Shown here: positions 7,977-17,349 of the stretch, piece by piece | Layout of the letters: the number at the start of each line of letters is the position of its first letter | Position numbering within the stretch: position 1 is the stretch's first letter | NCBI GenBank assembly: GCA_036557885.1 | Contig: DATBGS010000162.1 | Coordinates: forward strand, 1 to 64,000 | From: DATBGS01 sp036557885 | GTDB taxonomy: Bacteria; Chloroflexota; Ktedonobacteria; Ktedonobacterales; DATBGS01 | Direction: 5' to 3' | Length of the DNA: 64,000 nt | Position numbers and translations under genes: made by a program | The notes under the pieces: model-generated | What the model was told of the DNA's origin: nothing | The model's database searches: none | What the model saw: only the letters and a program-made list of their open reading frames with translations

Positions 7977-10223
7977 ATGGGTGTCCCGTCGAATCACTCC
8001 TCAAATGGCTCCGATGGCAAAGAGCGGAACTGGACGGACTATCTCAACTTTGACTATGAGATAGGTGAACGCACACGGAACTGGTATCCGGTTTCCATTA
8101 CGTGCCCTGCCGCCGGACAAGAACGCTCTCGCATCAAGCTTCCCTTTACTCAATCGGCTATTATTGCACACCTGAATGATTTACATCATGCCCTCCAGCT
8201 CTCTAGGGGCAAGCCCAGTCGCTTTCGCCCTTCGGCTGTGCAAGCCGAAGCGCAGGCAGCAATTCAGAAATTTGGGCAGCACGCCTTTAATTTATTGCTT
8301 GCTGGCAACATCCGCGCGATGTATGATGTAAGCCGTCGCATAGCTGAAGAGCAGGGCTTGGGCCTGCGTTTCCGGCTACACCTCCTGGCGCCAGAGCTTG
8401 CGGTTCTGCCTTGGGAATATCTCTATGATGATCGCCTCGGCGAATATCTCTGCCTCTCCAGCCGCACCCCAATCGTCCGTTATATGAACCTCCCCCGCTC
8501 GACCCCAACCTTAAAAGTCGCTCCTCCCCTACGCATCCTTGGGATAGCCGCCGCCCCAACCGATCAACCCCTGCTGGATGTCGAGCGCGAAAAGCTGCGT
8601 ATGAGCGACGCCTTACAGAGACTTGAAAAAGCTGGCCTGGTAAAACTGGTCTGGCTTCCAGGGCAAACCGCTGAGGATGTGCGGCGCGCGCTGCGCAAGG
8701 AGAAATGGCATATCATTCACTTTATCGGGCACGGCGGCTACGACCCGAATTCCAGGGAAGGCTTGATTGCTCTTGCCGATGAGACAGGCAAAAGCAACTT
8801 TTTAACCGCCACGCAAATTGGCAGCTTGTTCAACCATCAGTCATTACGTCTGGTAGTCTTCACGTCGTGTGAAGGGTCCAGAGGAAGTCTCTACGACCTT
8901 TTCTCCAGCACCTCTACGACGCTTACGAGACGCGGCATTCCGGCTGTCCTGGCGATGCAAGAGGACATCAGCGATTGGGCAGGCACCGAATTTTCTCGTA
9001 TTTTCTACGAGTGCCTGGCTGATGAGTTCCCGGTTGACGCGGCAGTGGCAGAAGCTCGAGTTACCATCAGCCTGGGGCGCAGCGACACACTCGAATGGGG
9101 CGTCCCAACCCTGCACATGCGCTCCGACGATGGGCATATTTTCGATCTGGAACAATTGCCGCCCACCCCTCCGCTTGAGCCGCTTGTGCTTTCAGCCTCA
9201 GACCGAGGTCGGCCTCATAGAGCGCCAGCCTCTCCAGACCGCAGCACCGAGCCTGGGTTTGTCCTCACTCATATTACCCCTCCCCAATTGCCTTTACAGG
9301 TGGCCCCGCTTATATACCGCTCTCACCAGGACACACCGCTTAGCCTGGCCTGGTCCCCTGATGGACGCTATCTTGCTTCAGCAAGCGCTGACTTTACTGT
9401 GAATATCCGCGATATAGCAGCCCAACGCTCTCTGCCGAAGTTTGAGGGGCATTTTAGTGCTGTACATGCTGTAAGCTGGTGTCCCGAAAGTTGCTGGCTG
9501 GCTTCGGCCAGTGATGATAAAACCGTACTGGTGTGGGATTTATCCAACCGAAAAATTCGCACCAGCTATCACCAGCATCGGGGGGAAGTCTTCGCCGTCG
9601 GATGGTCCTCGGATGGCACACATATCGCTTCAGGCGGCGCGGATGGGACTGTGCAGGTGTGGAATGCCTGGACTGGCAAGCTCCAATGCTGCTATGACCA
9701 GCACCAGGGAGAGGTCCGTGCCCTTGCCTGGTCACCGGACGGCACGTGTATCGCCTCTGGAAGTATTGATGGAACTGTGCAGGTTTGGGACACGCAGACG
9801 GGCGAGCGGCGTCTTATCTACCCAGGGCATGGCAATTCTATCTATACGCTCGCCTGGTCGCCAGAGGGCACGCGCATTGCTTCTGGAGGCGGAAACCCGC
9901 TGCTCCCTGCGCGGGAAACCGATACAAGGATTCATGTTTGGAATGCCCAAAACGGTGAGAATCTTTTTTTCTATCAACGTCATCAAGCTTTGGTGAGTAG
10001 CCTCGCCTGGTCCCCTGATGGCTGTTGGATAGCTTCAGGGGGCCATGATGGTGAAGAAGGCTATCATGGCACCTTCCAAATCTGGAATACCATCAGCGGT
10101 CTTCTCAAAGAGCCAGCCCTGCTGTCTCCAAGCCGTGTAACATCAGTCGTCTGGTCCCCTAATGGCCGCTCTGTCGCAGTAGCGCGGGTGAACAAGACCA
10201 TCGAGATAAAGGAGGTGATATAG
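7977..10223 (+). CDS. CHAT-domain peptidase fused to a seven-bladed WD40 propeller
   Basis: 748 residues. The N-terminal half is a CHAT (caspase-like) domain: LLAPELAVLPWEYLYDD (about 136-152), the catalytic histidine in HFIGHGG (His252) and the catalytic cysteine in VVFTSCEGS (Cys298) are all present, so a functional cysteine peptidase is expected. The C-terminal half (about 445-748) holds seven WD40 repeats, each with a W-S-P-x-G and a terminal WD/WN-type pair, enough for one closed propeller that would bind a partner or trigger. There is no signal peptide. The gene has its own consensus promoter and is followed 81 bp later by a Clp-like gene. CHAT proteins are commonly effectors of bacterial conflict and programmed-death systems; that role is inferred here. 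Confidence 0.9.
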   Translation: MGVPSNHSSNGSDGKERNWTDYLNFDYEIGERTRNWYPVSITCPAAGQERSRIKLPFTQSAIIAHLNDLHHALQLSRGKPSRFRPSAVQAEAQAAIQKFGQHAFNLLLAGNIRAMYDVSRRIAEEQGLGLRFRLHLLAPELAVLPWEYLYDDRLGEYLCLSSRTPIVRYMNLPRSTPTLKVAPPLRILGIAAAPTDQPLLDVEREKLRMSDALQRLEKAGLVKLVWLPGQTAEDVRRALRKEKWHIIHFIGHGGYDPNSREGLIALADETGKSNFLTATQIGSLFNHQSLRLVVFTSCEGSRGSLYDLFSSTSTTLTRRGIPAVLAMQEDISDWAGTEFSRIFYECLADEFPVDAAVAEARVTISLGRSDTLEWGVPTLHMRSDDGHIFDLEQLPPTPPLEPLVLSASDRGRPHRAPASPDRSTEPGFVLTHITPPQLPLQVAPLIYRSHQDTPLSLAWSPDGRYLASASADFTVNIRDIAAQRSLPKFEGHFSAVHAVSWCPESCWLASASDDKTVLVWDLSNRKIRTSYHQHRGEVFAVGWSSDGTHIASGGADGTVQVWNAWTGKLQCCYDQHQGEVRALAWSPDGTCIASGSIDGTVQVWDTQTGERRLIYPGHGNSIYTLAWSPEGTRIASGGGNPLLPARETDTRIHVWNAQNGENLFFYQRHQALVSSLAWSPDGCWIASGGHDGEEGYHGTFQIWNTISGLLKEPALLSPSRVTSVVWSPNGRSVAVARVNKTIEIKEVI

Positions 10224-10304
10224 CGCTTTGCTCAACTGAGCCAGAGTCTCGTGACGCGAAGATCTCTCACCAAGCCAGTATTTCCCCCAAAGAAAGAAGG
10301 AAAT

Positions 10305-11840
10305 ATGCCACGACAATTTGGCCCCCTACAACCTTCTGCCAAGAAGCTGCTAGAATGCGCTGAGCGATTGGTGCCAGCGGGTTGGCCTTTTAGTCCATTG
10401 CACATTGTCCTGGCTGTGCTCAAGGATGAGAGCGGCGACATACCAAGTAGCCAGATACTCAACACGCTGGCTGACTCCACGCAACTCAATGAATTGAAGG
10501 GCTTTCTGGAGTACGGAATGCAGCATGGGGAGCCACCAGCCTCCCAGGATGGCTTAACTCAGAAGCTGCATGAGTGCATTCAAGTATGGTGCAAGACGAT
10601 TGCTGAACGCAACGTGCTCCTGACGGATACTGTCATCTTGTGGACGATTATCACCCAGGACTCCTCGATCACTCACGTGATGAAAAATTATGATATTCAG
10701 CCGGAATTGGTGACAGGGGTGCTCGTCGGAAAATTTGAGCGAGATGAGCGTCGTTCCACTGTTCAGGCTTCTTCGCACTTTTCCAGTGAAGAAGCCCAGG
10801 CTTACAGCAAGGCTGAACAGCTTGTGCAAGAGGTATCGCCGAGCAGTGATTACCGCTGCGAGCATATGCACTCTTTGGTGACTGATGGGGTGCTGGATGT
10901 GCTGGGGAAGAGTGCCCAGTCCAAGGATGGAGAAATCCCCATCCTGGTCGGACACAATGGATCGGCGCTGGAAGAGGTTGAGAAGGCTTTGGCTGATCGC
11001 CTGGCCGCAAATCATCACCCTTTCCGAGGCGTGCGCGAACGGTTGCAGGAGTTCAAGGCGGTGTACAGGCTGGCCCTGGGAAAAATACATGAGCTTCCAA
11101 AAGGGCAGAAGCCAGGGCCTTCGCTGGTCCTTGAAATGGCAAAGCGCTACGCATTGGACAAAAAAGCCATCTTACTGATTAGCCAGATAGAACTGCTGCA
11201 TGGGCATACAGAACTTGAGAAAAGCCTGCGCGCGCCTCTGGTTGATCGTGGTGATTGCTTGATCCTGGGGGTCTATACTCTTGATCATCATAGCGATGTG
11301 AGCAAGCAACTCTCTTTGGGGTTGCCCAACGCGCGCATCCACCTTGTGCGTGAGTACGATGCCCAGGATACGTTGACATTCCTGGAAAAGTTTTACTTCC
11401 CTCAGTGGGAACTACTCGGATACACTTTTGAGCCAGGCGCATTTGATCTCTTGATGAAGCTTGAGCCGGGCGCCTGGATTGAGTCGCGCCGACGTGTTCT
11501 GCCTTATCTCACCGTTGATCTGGCAGAAGACACGATTGATACCGCAGAGGAAGGCAATGAGGAGATTCACCTTGCCGCCGAGCGGGCACTTAAGGAAATC
11601 CAGAACTTGCGGACAAAAGAGCTACCTGATGTACGAGAGGGGGTGCGCAAACAATTCGAGGGATTGATCAAGCAGGCGGAGGAAGAAATCAAAGCGCTCT
11701 CCGCCAAACCATCACCCCGCGAAGATGCCGCAGGACATAAGGTACTCAAGAGCGGACATCTCCTGGCCGAATTCTTTTGCCCTACTAATGAAAGTGAATT
11801 TCATTTTCCGGGGCATAATCCATTCGAAATGATGCGATAA
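10305..11840 (+). CDS. Clp-like AAA protein with inactivated ATP site
   Basis: 511 residues from ATG 10305 (AGAAGG upstream; an in-frame GTG-like start at 10251 has no ribosome site). The first ~145 residues resemble a double Clp-N repeat (FGPLQPSAKKLLECAERL; a second copy around LTQKLHECIQVW). The next ~230 align by pattern with the first AAA module of ClpA/ClpB/ClpC, but Walker A is GHNGSALEE in place of G-x4-GKT and Walker B is ILLISQIELLHG in place of hhhhDE. It should therefore neither bind nor hydrolyse ATP normally. A charged coiled-coil-like segment follows (about 420-470). The second AAA module is absent. Its position directly behind the CHAT-WD40 gene suggests an adaptor or sensor for that peptidase. 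Confidence 0.75.
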   Translation: MPRQFGPLQPSAKKLLECAERLVPAGWPFSPLHIVLAVLKDESGDIPSSQILNTLADSTQLNELKGFLEYGMQHGEPPASQDGLTQKLHECIQVWCKTIAERNVLLTDTVILWTIITQDSSITHVMKNYDIQPELVTGVLVGKFERDERRSTVQASSHFSSEEAQAYSKAEQLVQEVSPSSDYRCEHMHSLVTDGVLDVLGKSAQSKDGEIPILVGHNGSALEEVEKALADRLAANHHPFRGVRERLQEFKAVYRLALGKIHELPKGQKPGPSLVLEMAKRYALDKKAILLISQIELLHGHTELEKSLRAPLVDRGDCLILGVYTLDHHSDVSKQLSLGLPNARIHLVREYDAQDTLTFLEKFYFPQWELLGYTFEPGAFDLLMKLEPGAWIESRRRVLPYLTVDLAEDTIDTAEEGNEEIHLAAERALKEIQNLRTKELPDVREGVRKQFEGLIKQAEEEIKALSAKPSPREDAAGHKVLKSGHLLAEFFCPTNESEFHFPGHNPFEMMR

Positions 11841-11988
11841 GATCAGCGAATTTCCCGCTTTCACATTGCCTGGATTGCTGTCGTTTTCCCGCCTTTCTTA
11901 TTTGTCGTAAGAACGGAGTGACTGGTGAGAGGGTTTGGAGGGCAGTCCTTCTGTTCGAACATGAACAAGAAAGAAGAGGAAGCAGTTT

Positions 11989-12333
11989 ATGAAGTATGTG
12001 CTGTTGTTCTGCGGAACCCAGGAGGCGCAGCGGGAATGGGAGCAGACGACCGAGGAAGCTCGGAGTGAGCAATATCGGTTGGTCGGTCAATGGTTTCAAG
12101 ACCATGCGTCCAAGCTCGGTCCCGGCCACCAACTCCAGGGGCCGCATACAGCCACCACCGTGCGTCATCAGGCTGGCAAGGAGCCGATTATCCACGACGG
12201 CCCTTTTATCGAGGGTAACGAGGTGATTGGGGGCTACGTGGAGATCAATGTTGCTGATCTGGATGAGGCGCTGCGCCTTGCCAGGAGTTGGCCTGCGGGA
12301 GGCGTCGTCGAAATTCGACCGACGATGGACTAA
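11989..12333 (+). CDS. DGPF/YCII-domain protein
   Basis: 114 residues, ATG with GAGGA upstream. The sequence MKYVLLFCG at the start and DGPFIEGNEVIGGYVEI (about 66-82) are hallmarks of the DGPF subgroup of YCII-like proteins, small ferredoxin-like folds. DGPF genes are regularly found beside sigma factors of the ECF42 group, and here the sigma gene overlaps its 3' end. Family function is not settled; a role in the stress response governed by that sigma factor is inferred. Confidence 0.9.
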   Translation: MKYVLLFCGTQEAQREWEQTTEEARSEQYRLVGQWFQDHASKLGPGHQLQGPHTATTVRHQAGKEPIIHDGPFIEGNEVIGGYVEINVADLDEALRLARSWPAGGVVEIRPTMD

Positions 12334-13532
12334 TCGCTAGCACGGACACACATGCCGCCCTGGATGCTGTTTTTCGGGAGGAAGCGGGGCGGCTCACCGC
12401 TGTGCTGGTGCGCATCCTGGGCGATTTCGCTATCGCGGAAGAGATCGTGCAGGATGCGCTGGTGGTGGCGCTGGAGCATTGGCCGGTTGAGGGCATCCCT
12501 AACAACCCTGGCGCCTGGCTGATGACCGTCGCCAAACGGCGCGCGCTCAACCAGTTGAGCCGCGACGCAGCCTACCGTGCCAAGCTAGCGCTGCTGGCGC
12601 AACCAGTCTCCCACGAGCCAGATGATCGGCTGCGGCTGATGTTCATCTGCTGTCATCCAGCGCTTTCGCGGGCGGCCCAAGTCGCGCTGACACTGCGGGC
12701 GGTCTGCGGCTTCACTACCGCCGAGATCGCCCACGCCTTCCTGACTTCAGAAGCGACGGTGGCTCAGCGCCTGGTGCGGGCGCGCCGTAAGATCGTCGCC
12801 ACCAACATCCCCTATCGCCTGCCCAGCGACGAGGAACTGGAAGCGCGGCTGAGTGAGGTGCTGGCCGTCCTCTATCTGATGTTCAACGAGGGTTATTTAG
12901 CCAGCAGCGGCCCAACTCCAGCGCGGCGCGATCTCGCTGAAGATGCCGCGTGGTTGGCGGCACTGATGGCACGCCTGCTGCCGGGAGAGCCAGAACCGCT
13001 GGGATTGCTGGCGCTGATGCGCCTGCATCTGGCGCGCTCCGAGGCGCGCTTCACTCCTGCGGGGGACTTGGTGCTGCTGCGCGACCAGGACCGCTCGCAC
13101 TGGGACCGGGCGATGATTCGGGAAGCGGTGGCGCTGATCGAGCAGGCGGCAGCCGCGCGACGGCTGGGGCCGTACCAGATAGAGGCGGCCATTGCGGCCT
13201 GTCATGCCGAAGCAGAGTCGTGGGCAGCCACCGACTGGCGGCAAATCGTCGTGCTTTATGACCTGTTGCTGCGCATGACGCCTTCGCCAGTCATCCAACT
13301 CAATCGAGCAGTGGCGCTCTGGCAGGTGGAGGGGCCAGAGGCGGCGCTGGCGGAGGTGAATGCGCTGGCATCATCCCTGGAGCACTACCACCTCTTCCAT
13401 GCCACTCGTGCCGAGTTGCTGCTGGACTTGAGCCACCGTGAGCAGGCGCGGGCCGCTGCGCTGCGTGCCCTGGAACTGACGCAGAACTGCGCCGAACAGG
13501 CGTTGCTGACACGCCGGGTGCTGGAGTGGTAG
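12288..13532 (+). CDS. ECF42-type sigma factor with C-terminal helical extension
   Basis: Sigma region 2 (about residues 25-90, including EEIVQDALVVALEHWP) and region 4 (FTTAEIAHAFLTSEATVAQRLVRAR within about 140-170) are followed by a ~210-residue helical, TPR/SnoaL-like extension (NEGYLASSG onward), the architecture of ECF42 factors. These do not use classical anti-sigma factors; the extension itself regulates activity. No ordinary start codon lies near the expected N-terminus: the only upstream candidate is TTG 12288, inside the DGPF gene and without ribosome-site spacing, so the listed start is provisional. Overlap with the DGPF stop suggests translational coupling. Confidence 0.85.
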   Translation: MACGRRRRNSTDDGLIASTDTHAALDAVFREEAGRLTAVLVRILGDFAIAEEIVQDALVVALEHWPVEGIPNNPGAWLMTVAKRRALNQLSRDAAYRAKLALLAQPVSHEPDDRLRLMFICCHPALSRAAQVALTLRAVCGFTTAEIAHAFLTSEATVAQRLVRARRKIVATNIPYRLPSDEELEARLSEVLAVLYLMFNEGYLASSGPTPARRDLAEDAAWLAALMARLLPGEPEPLGLLALMRLHLARSEARFTPAGDLVLLRDQDRSHWDRAMIREAVALIEQAAAARRLGPYQIEAAIAACHAEAESWAATDWRQIVVLYDLLLRMTPSPVIQLNRAVALWQVEGPEAALAEVNALASSLEHYHLFHATRAELLLDLSHREQARAAALRALELTQNCAEQALLTRRVLEW

Positions 13533-13534
13533 CG

Positions 13535-13663
13535 CAGTTCAGACCGCACAGCAAAGAGCGCTCCATCCAGCTTCTTGATACAGTCGGGCTGCCAAAGATT
13601 CAAGAGCGGTTGGAGGCAATCCCACTCAGCATCGGAGAGGTCGCCTGGATAGGCAATATTCAT
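13535..13663 (-). pseudogene. N-terminal scrap of an IS5/IS4-type transposase
   Basis: The first ~25 codons (YPGDLSDAEWDCLQPLL) match the standard start of IS5-family DDE transposases (YPSDLTDAEW-type). After about 45 codons the similarity ends at the sigma-factor gene on the other strand; the catalytic region is missing. No terminal inverted repeats were found around it. It marks an old insertion followed by deletion. Confidence 0.6.
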
Positions 13664-13711
13664 GCAGGGCAGAGGAGCTTATGCTCTCCCTGCCCTGCTC
13701 TGAAACACGCT

Positions 13712-14599
13712 CTAAATGCCGACTGACGTGATGAGGTAGCCGAAGCGGTTCTCCTGGATATGGGTGTGCAGTCCCCACTTCTCAGCAAACTGTAGCGCCT
13801 GCTGAAACATTTCCTCTGTGTAGGGTTCAAAGACAAACTTCTCGCCCAGGCCGAATGTGGAGTAGTCATAGGATCCCTTCAAGGCAGGAGGGACGTTACG
13901 CTCCCACAGGGGCAGATAGCGCTCTGGATTGCGGGAGAGGGCCTCGTCGGCCCGCTTAAGCACGCGGAAATACGCCTGAAGAACGTCTGCATGAATCGTT
14001 GGGGCCACCCAGAAGGTAATCAGGAACTCTCCGCGAGCCAGTGCCCGCAATCCTTTTGCTTCTGCGATGGCAATTTCGGGGTCCAGCAGAGTCGCCGCTT
14101 CAATCTTGCCCTCCAGCAGAGCGAGCAGGCGCTTACCTGGTCCTCCCGCATGGACAGTACGAATATGTGTCCTGGGAAGCACCTGCTCAAGCACCTGGAG
14201 GGTTGTGAAGTGGCTGCCCGCCATCTCACCGATGCCAACAGGGATGTCGCGCAGGTCAGCGAGTCGCTGCACCTGCGAGCCTGGGCGGGTAAACAGGGCA
14301 AAGCGGCCCACCGTGTAGAGGTCGGGCACCAGTTTGCCCATGCCTGCCCCCGCGTTGCAGGCAGTCCCCCACTGGCACGCGGAGTTGACCACCTCCATCT
14401 GCTGCACGAATGGCAAATCCTGGGGACGTTGCCCATATTGATCTCCGGGGTGACTGGAGACTGCGTGCATCACCTCCTGGAGCATTTCTGGCTCTAAGCC
14501 TTCTGCCTGAAAGAAGCCTTCATCAAGCGCAATCCACTCTTGCAATCGTGAGAAATGCGGTACTACTCGTATCGGTATTCGCTGCATTGGTAGTGTCAT
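13712..14599 (-). CDS. NMT1/THI5-like substrate-binding domain protein without signal peptide
   Basis: 295 residues; ATG with GGAGG nine bases upstream. The fold signature is that of type-2 periplasmic binding proteins of the NMT1/THI5/SsuA kind (IALDEGFFQAEGLE near the start; LADLRDIPVGIGEMAGSH; EAATLLDPEIAIAEAKG). Unlike transporter components it lacks a signal peptide or lipobox, and no ABC permease or ATPase is nearby. It may be a cytosolic binding protein or enzyme on the same fold. The ligand is unknown. Confidence 0.75.
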   Translation of the reverse strand: MTLPMQRIPIRVVPHFSRLQEWIALDEGFFQAEGLEPEMLQEVMHAVSSHPGDQYGQRPQDLPFVQQMEVVNSACQWGTACNAGAGMGKLVPDLYTVGRFALFTRPGSQVQRLADLRDIPVGIGEMAGSHFTTLQVLEQVLPRTHIRTVHAGGPGKRLLALLEGKIEAATLLDPEIAIAEAKGLRALARGEFLITFWVAPTIHADVLQAYFRVLKRADEALSRNPERYLPLWERNVPPALKGSYDYSTFGLGEKFVFEPYTEEMFQQALQFAEKWGLHTHIQENRFGYLITSVGI

Positions 14600-14978
14600 A
14601 GAACATACCCTCCAAAGCTATTACCTCTTCAGGTTACTTACGCCTTGGGGTAGAGCTTCATGCCGTTACCCCACCGCGCTACAAAATACGCTCTTCTCAG
14701 GAAGGGCATCACCACCCAACAGAGAGAATTTACCTCCAAATCACATTTTTAACCATGTCTCCATTGAATCTACACCTGATTGCCACCTCTCAAAACAACT
14801 TCCCTCAACGAGGGGTATTTTCTCAACACCCTTGCCAGGTGAGAAGCAGATTTCTCGCCGCGTTTCCCCTCTGTGTTTATGCTTGCCAGAGGTGCAGGAA
14901 AGGAGGCAACACCAGGAGAACAGTCCTTTTGGCAACGAGGCCAAACGAACATTTACCAGGAAAGTATAGGGAGTTGAT
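14600..14978. other. Divergent intergenic region, no gene recognised
   Basis: Separates the NMT1-like gene (leftward) from a secreted-protein gene (rightward). The ribosome site of the former is at about 14609-14613. No strong -35/-10 pair was found. Confidence 0.4.
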
Positions 14979-16919
14979 ATGTTGTTTCGTGATCGCAAAC
15001 GGGTGCTCCTGTACAGCGTGAGCAGCCTCACGATCTTGTCGCTGCTCCTGGGAGCCTTTGTCTTGTTTCGTGGCAGCGTAAGCGCTGCTGGGGCTACCAC
15101 CATCAGTGGGACAACTATTCCATTGACTCGCGTCGGGGCTGCATCGCTCACTTCAGCCCCAACTGCTACGGACACCTCAACCCAGGCTGATGAGGTTGAT
15201 GCTGTCCTCAATGGTGATGACGCAGACAATGGCGATGGCGGTAATGAGGATGATGAGGGTGGGGTTAACAGAACACTGCCTGGCGCCAAGCAAGGGAATG
15301 GACATCTGGTCAATCCCAATGCTGGCTCCAAATCAAACCCGGTCCTTGGCACGAACTTCGATGGACTGAACTTCTTTAATCAGCGGTTTGCGAATGGTGG
15401 CAATCAGTTCTCTGTAGAACCACCTGATCAGGGACTGTGCGCAGGAAATGGGTTCATTCTGGAGTCGGTCAACGATGTGCTGCGCATCTATCATGCAGAT
15501 GGGTCACCAGCGACGGGCGTGATTGATCTCAACACCTTCTATGGCTATCCGGCAGCCATTGTGCGCTCTGGCCCACATACCGGGGAGCGTGGTCCCTCTC
15601 TCACTGATCCATCCTGCTTATACGACCAGGTTATTCATCGGTTCATCCAGGTCGTGTTAACTCTGGATCACGTCGGCCTCACCGCAGCGACGAATGGCAA
15701 TAATCATCTCGACATTGCCGTGAGCGATACCTCTGACCCAACAGGCTCCTGGTCGCTTTTCATCCTGCCGGTGCAGAATAATGGAACCCAGGGAACGCCA
15801 AACCACCACTGCAACAGCGGTTTCTGCCTGGGGGATTACCCCCACATTGGCGCAGATGCCAATGGAATCTACCTGACCACCAACGAGTTCGCTTTCACTG
15901 GCCCAGGCTTTTTCGGAGCCCAGGTCTATGGGATTGGGCACAATGTCCTGACTTCTGGTACAGGCAGTGTGATGCTCTTTAACACCCTTGGCGCGGGACC
16001 AGATGGTGCTGGTTTCACTGTTTGGCCGGCGCAGACACCTGGCAATCAGTTCGATACCGATAATGGAGGGACAGAGTTTTTCCTGAGTTCACGAGCGGTC
16101 TTCTCCGATGATGGGACGAGCGACAGCATTTTGCAGTGGACCCTTACCAATACCTCGTCGCTGAATTCGGCCAATCCAAATCCCCTACTCTCCGTTACCT
16201 CCATCAACGTTGATGAGTATGCGGTGCCGCCTCGCGCGACGCAGCCAGCAGGGAACCGTCCCCTGTCGCAGTGCATCGCGGATACCGTTATTCTCCCAAA
16301 TTGCAACACTTCCATTGCGGGCATTGGAAGCCATAACAATGCGACCTTCGGCCCTCCCAACGGCAATCTGAATTCTAATGATTCGCGCATGCAGCAGGTT
16401 TCCTATGCAAACGGGCAACTCTGGGGTGCGTTGGATACGGCGATAATTGTCGGGGGCGAGGAGCGGGCCGGTATCGCGTACTACGTGATCAACCCGAACG
16501 CGCACAAGGTAAACTTGCAGGGTCAGGCCGGTATCGCTGATACAGATCTGACATACCCCGCCATTGGAGTGACCGCGAGCGGGCGTGGGGTGATTGCTTT
16601 CACCTTGACCGGTGATAACAATTATCCGAGTGCCGCTTTTGCGGGACTTGATGCCAAAGTCGGCATGGGGAATGTCCAGATTGCCGCCGCTGGCGTGGGT
16701 CCATGGGATGGTTTCACCAGTTACGTCATATTCGGCAGCGGGCGTCCGCGTTGGGGGGATTACGGGGCAGCAGCAGTGGTTGGGTCGGATATCTGGATCG
16801 CCTCCGAGTATGTCGCCCAGACCTGCGACTACGCAACCTACCTGACAGACCCAACATGCGGCAGCACGCGCGCTGCATTAGGAAACTGGGCAACACACAT
16901 TAGTAAGGTAACGCCGTAA
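14979..16919 (+). CDS. Exported protein of unknown function (646 aa)
   Basis: The N-terminus is a Sec signal peptide (basic RDRKR, hydrophobic SSLTILSLLLGAFVLF, cleavage near SVSAAG at about 36-38). A low-complexity acidic segment follows (about 75-95, rich in D, G and N). The remaining ~540 residues are rich in G, N, T and aromatic residues and contain GLCAGNGFILESVNDVLR, DYPHIGADANGIYLTTNEF and RWGDYGAAAVVGSDIWIASE, a pattern suggesting a beta-propeller-like exported protein. Several cysteines suggest disulfides. No catalytic motif is identified. A good hairpin terminator follows. Confidence 0.8.
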   Translation: MLFRDRKRVLLYSVSSLTILSLLLGAFVLFRGSVSAAGATTISGTTIPLTRVGAASLTSAPTATDTSTQADEVDAVLNGDDADNGDGGNEDDEGGVNRTLPGAKQGNGHLVNPNAGSKSNPVLGTNFDGLNFFNQRFANGGNQFSVEPPDQGLCAGNGFILESVNDVLRIYHADGSPATGVIDLNTFYGYPAAIVRSGPHTGERGPSLTDPSCLYDQVIHRFIQVVLTLDHVGLTAATNGNNHLDIAVSDTSDPTGSWSLFILPVQNNGTQGTPNHHCNSGFCLGDYPHIGADANGIYLTTNEFAFTGPGFFGAQVYGIGHNVLTSGTGSVMLFNTLGAGPDGAGFTVWPAQTPGNQFDTDNGGTEFFLSSRAVFSDDGTSDSILQWTLTNTSSLNSANPNPLLSVTSINVDEYAVPPRATQPAGNRPLSQCIADTVILPNCNTSIAGIGSHNNATFGPPNGNLNSNDSRMQQVSYANGQLWGALDTAIIVGGEERAGIAYYVINPNAHKVNLQGQAGIADTDLTYPAIGVTASGRGVIAFTLTGDNNYPSAAFAGLDAKVGMGNVQIAAAGVGPWDGFTSYVIFGSGRPRWGDYGAAAVVGSDIWIASEYVAQTCDYATYLTDPTCGSTRAALGNWATHISKVTP

Positions 16920-16995
16920 CTTTCCTGAAGAGGCTTTGACTGTTCTCCCTCGCAAGACAGGTCGAATGCCCAGGTGACTTCATTTTGAGCGGATG

Positions 16996-17022
16996 GGGGG
17001 AACACGCTCACCGTGTTCCCCC
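16996..17022 (+). terminator. Hairpin terminator after the exported protein gene
   Basis: Perfect 11-bp stem GGGGGAACACG / CGTGTTCCCCC (16996-17006 and 17012-17022) with a 5-nt loop, 77 bp past the stop. A short TTTT occurs ten bases later, so it is an imperfect intrinsic terminator. Confidence 0.6.
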
Positions 17023-17024
17023 AT

Positions 17025-17349
17025 CTCCTGTTTTGTCTTCCCAGCGCTCATAATCAGCATGGACCAGAAGAACAGATGGTTTAAATGATCTCAACAAACT
17101 CTTCAGGAAATGGGCTTGGAAACACTCGCCACTCATCCAAAAGGGCTATCAGCATGGAATAATTGACAACCCGTAACTACAATAGACGCCAGCACACTAG
17201 AGGTAGCAGGGGTTTTTGTCTGAAGAGGTTATACTCGCCTATCCCCTCATGAGATGTAAAGCGCCGGATAGTTCAACCGATCTCTCTCCTGCTTAAAAAC
17301 ACTCGAACGTATCACCGCAGCCCGCTACCCTGTGGAAGAGGAGTAGTTC
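17025..17349. other. Upstream region of the ECF sigma gene
   Basis: No gene seen. A TTGACA occurs at about 17162 but lacks a -10 at proper spacing. Promoters of ECF operons are often recognised by the factor itself and would not match the housekeeping consensus. Confidence 0.4.
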
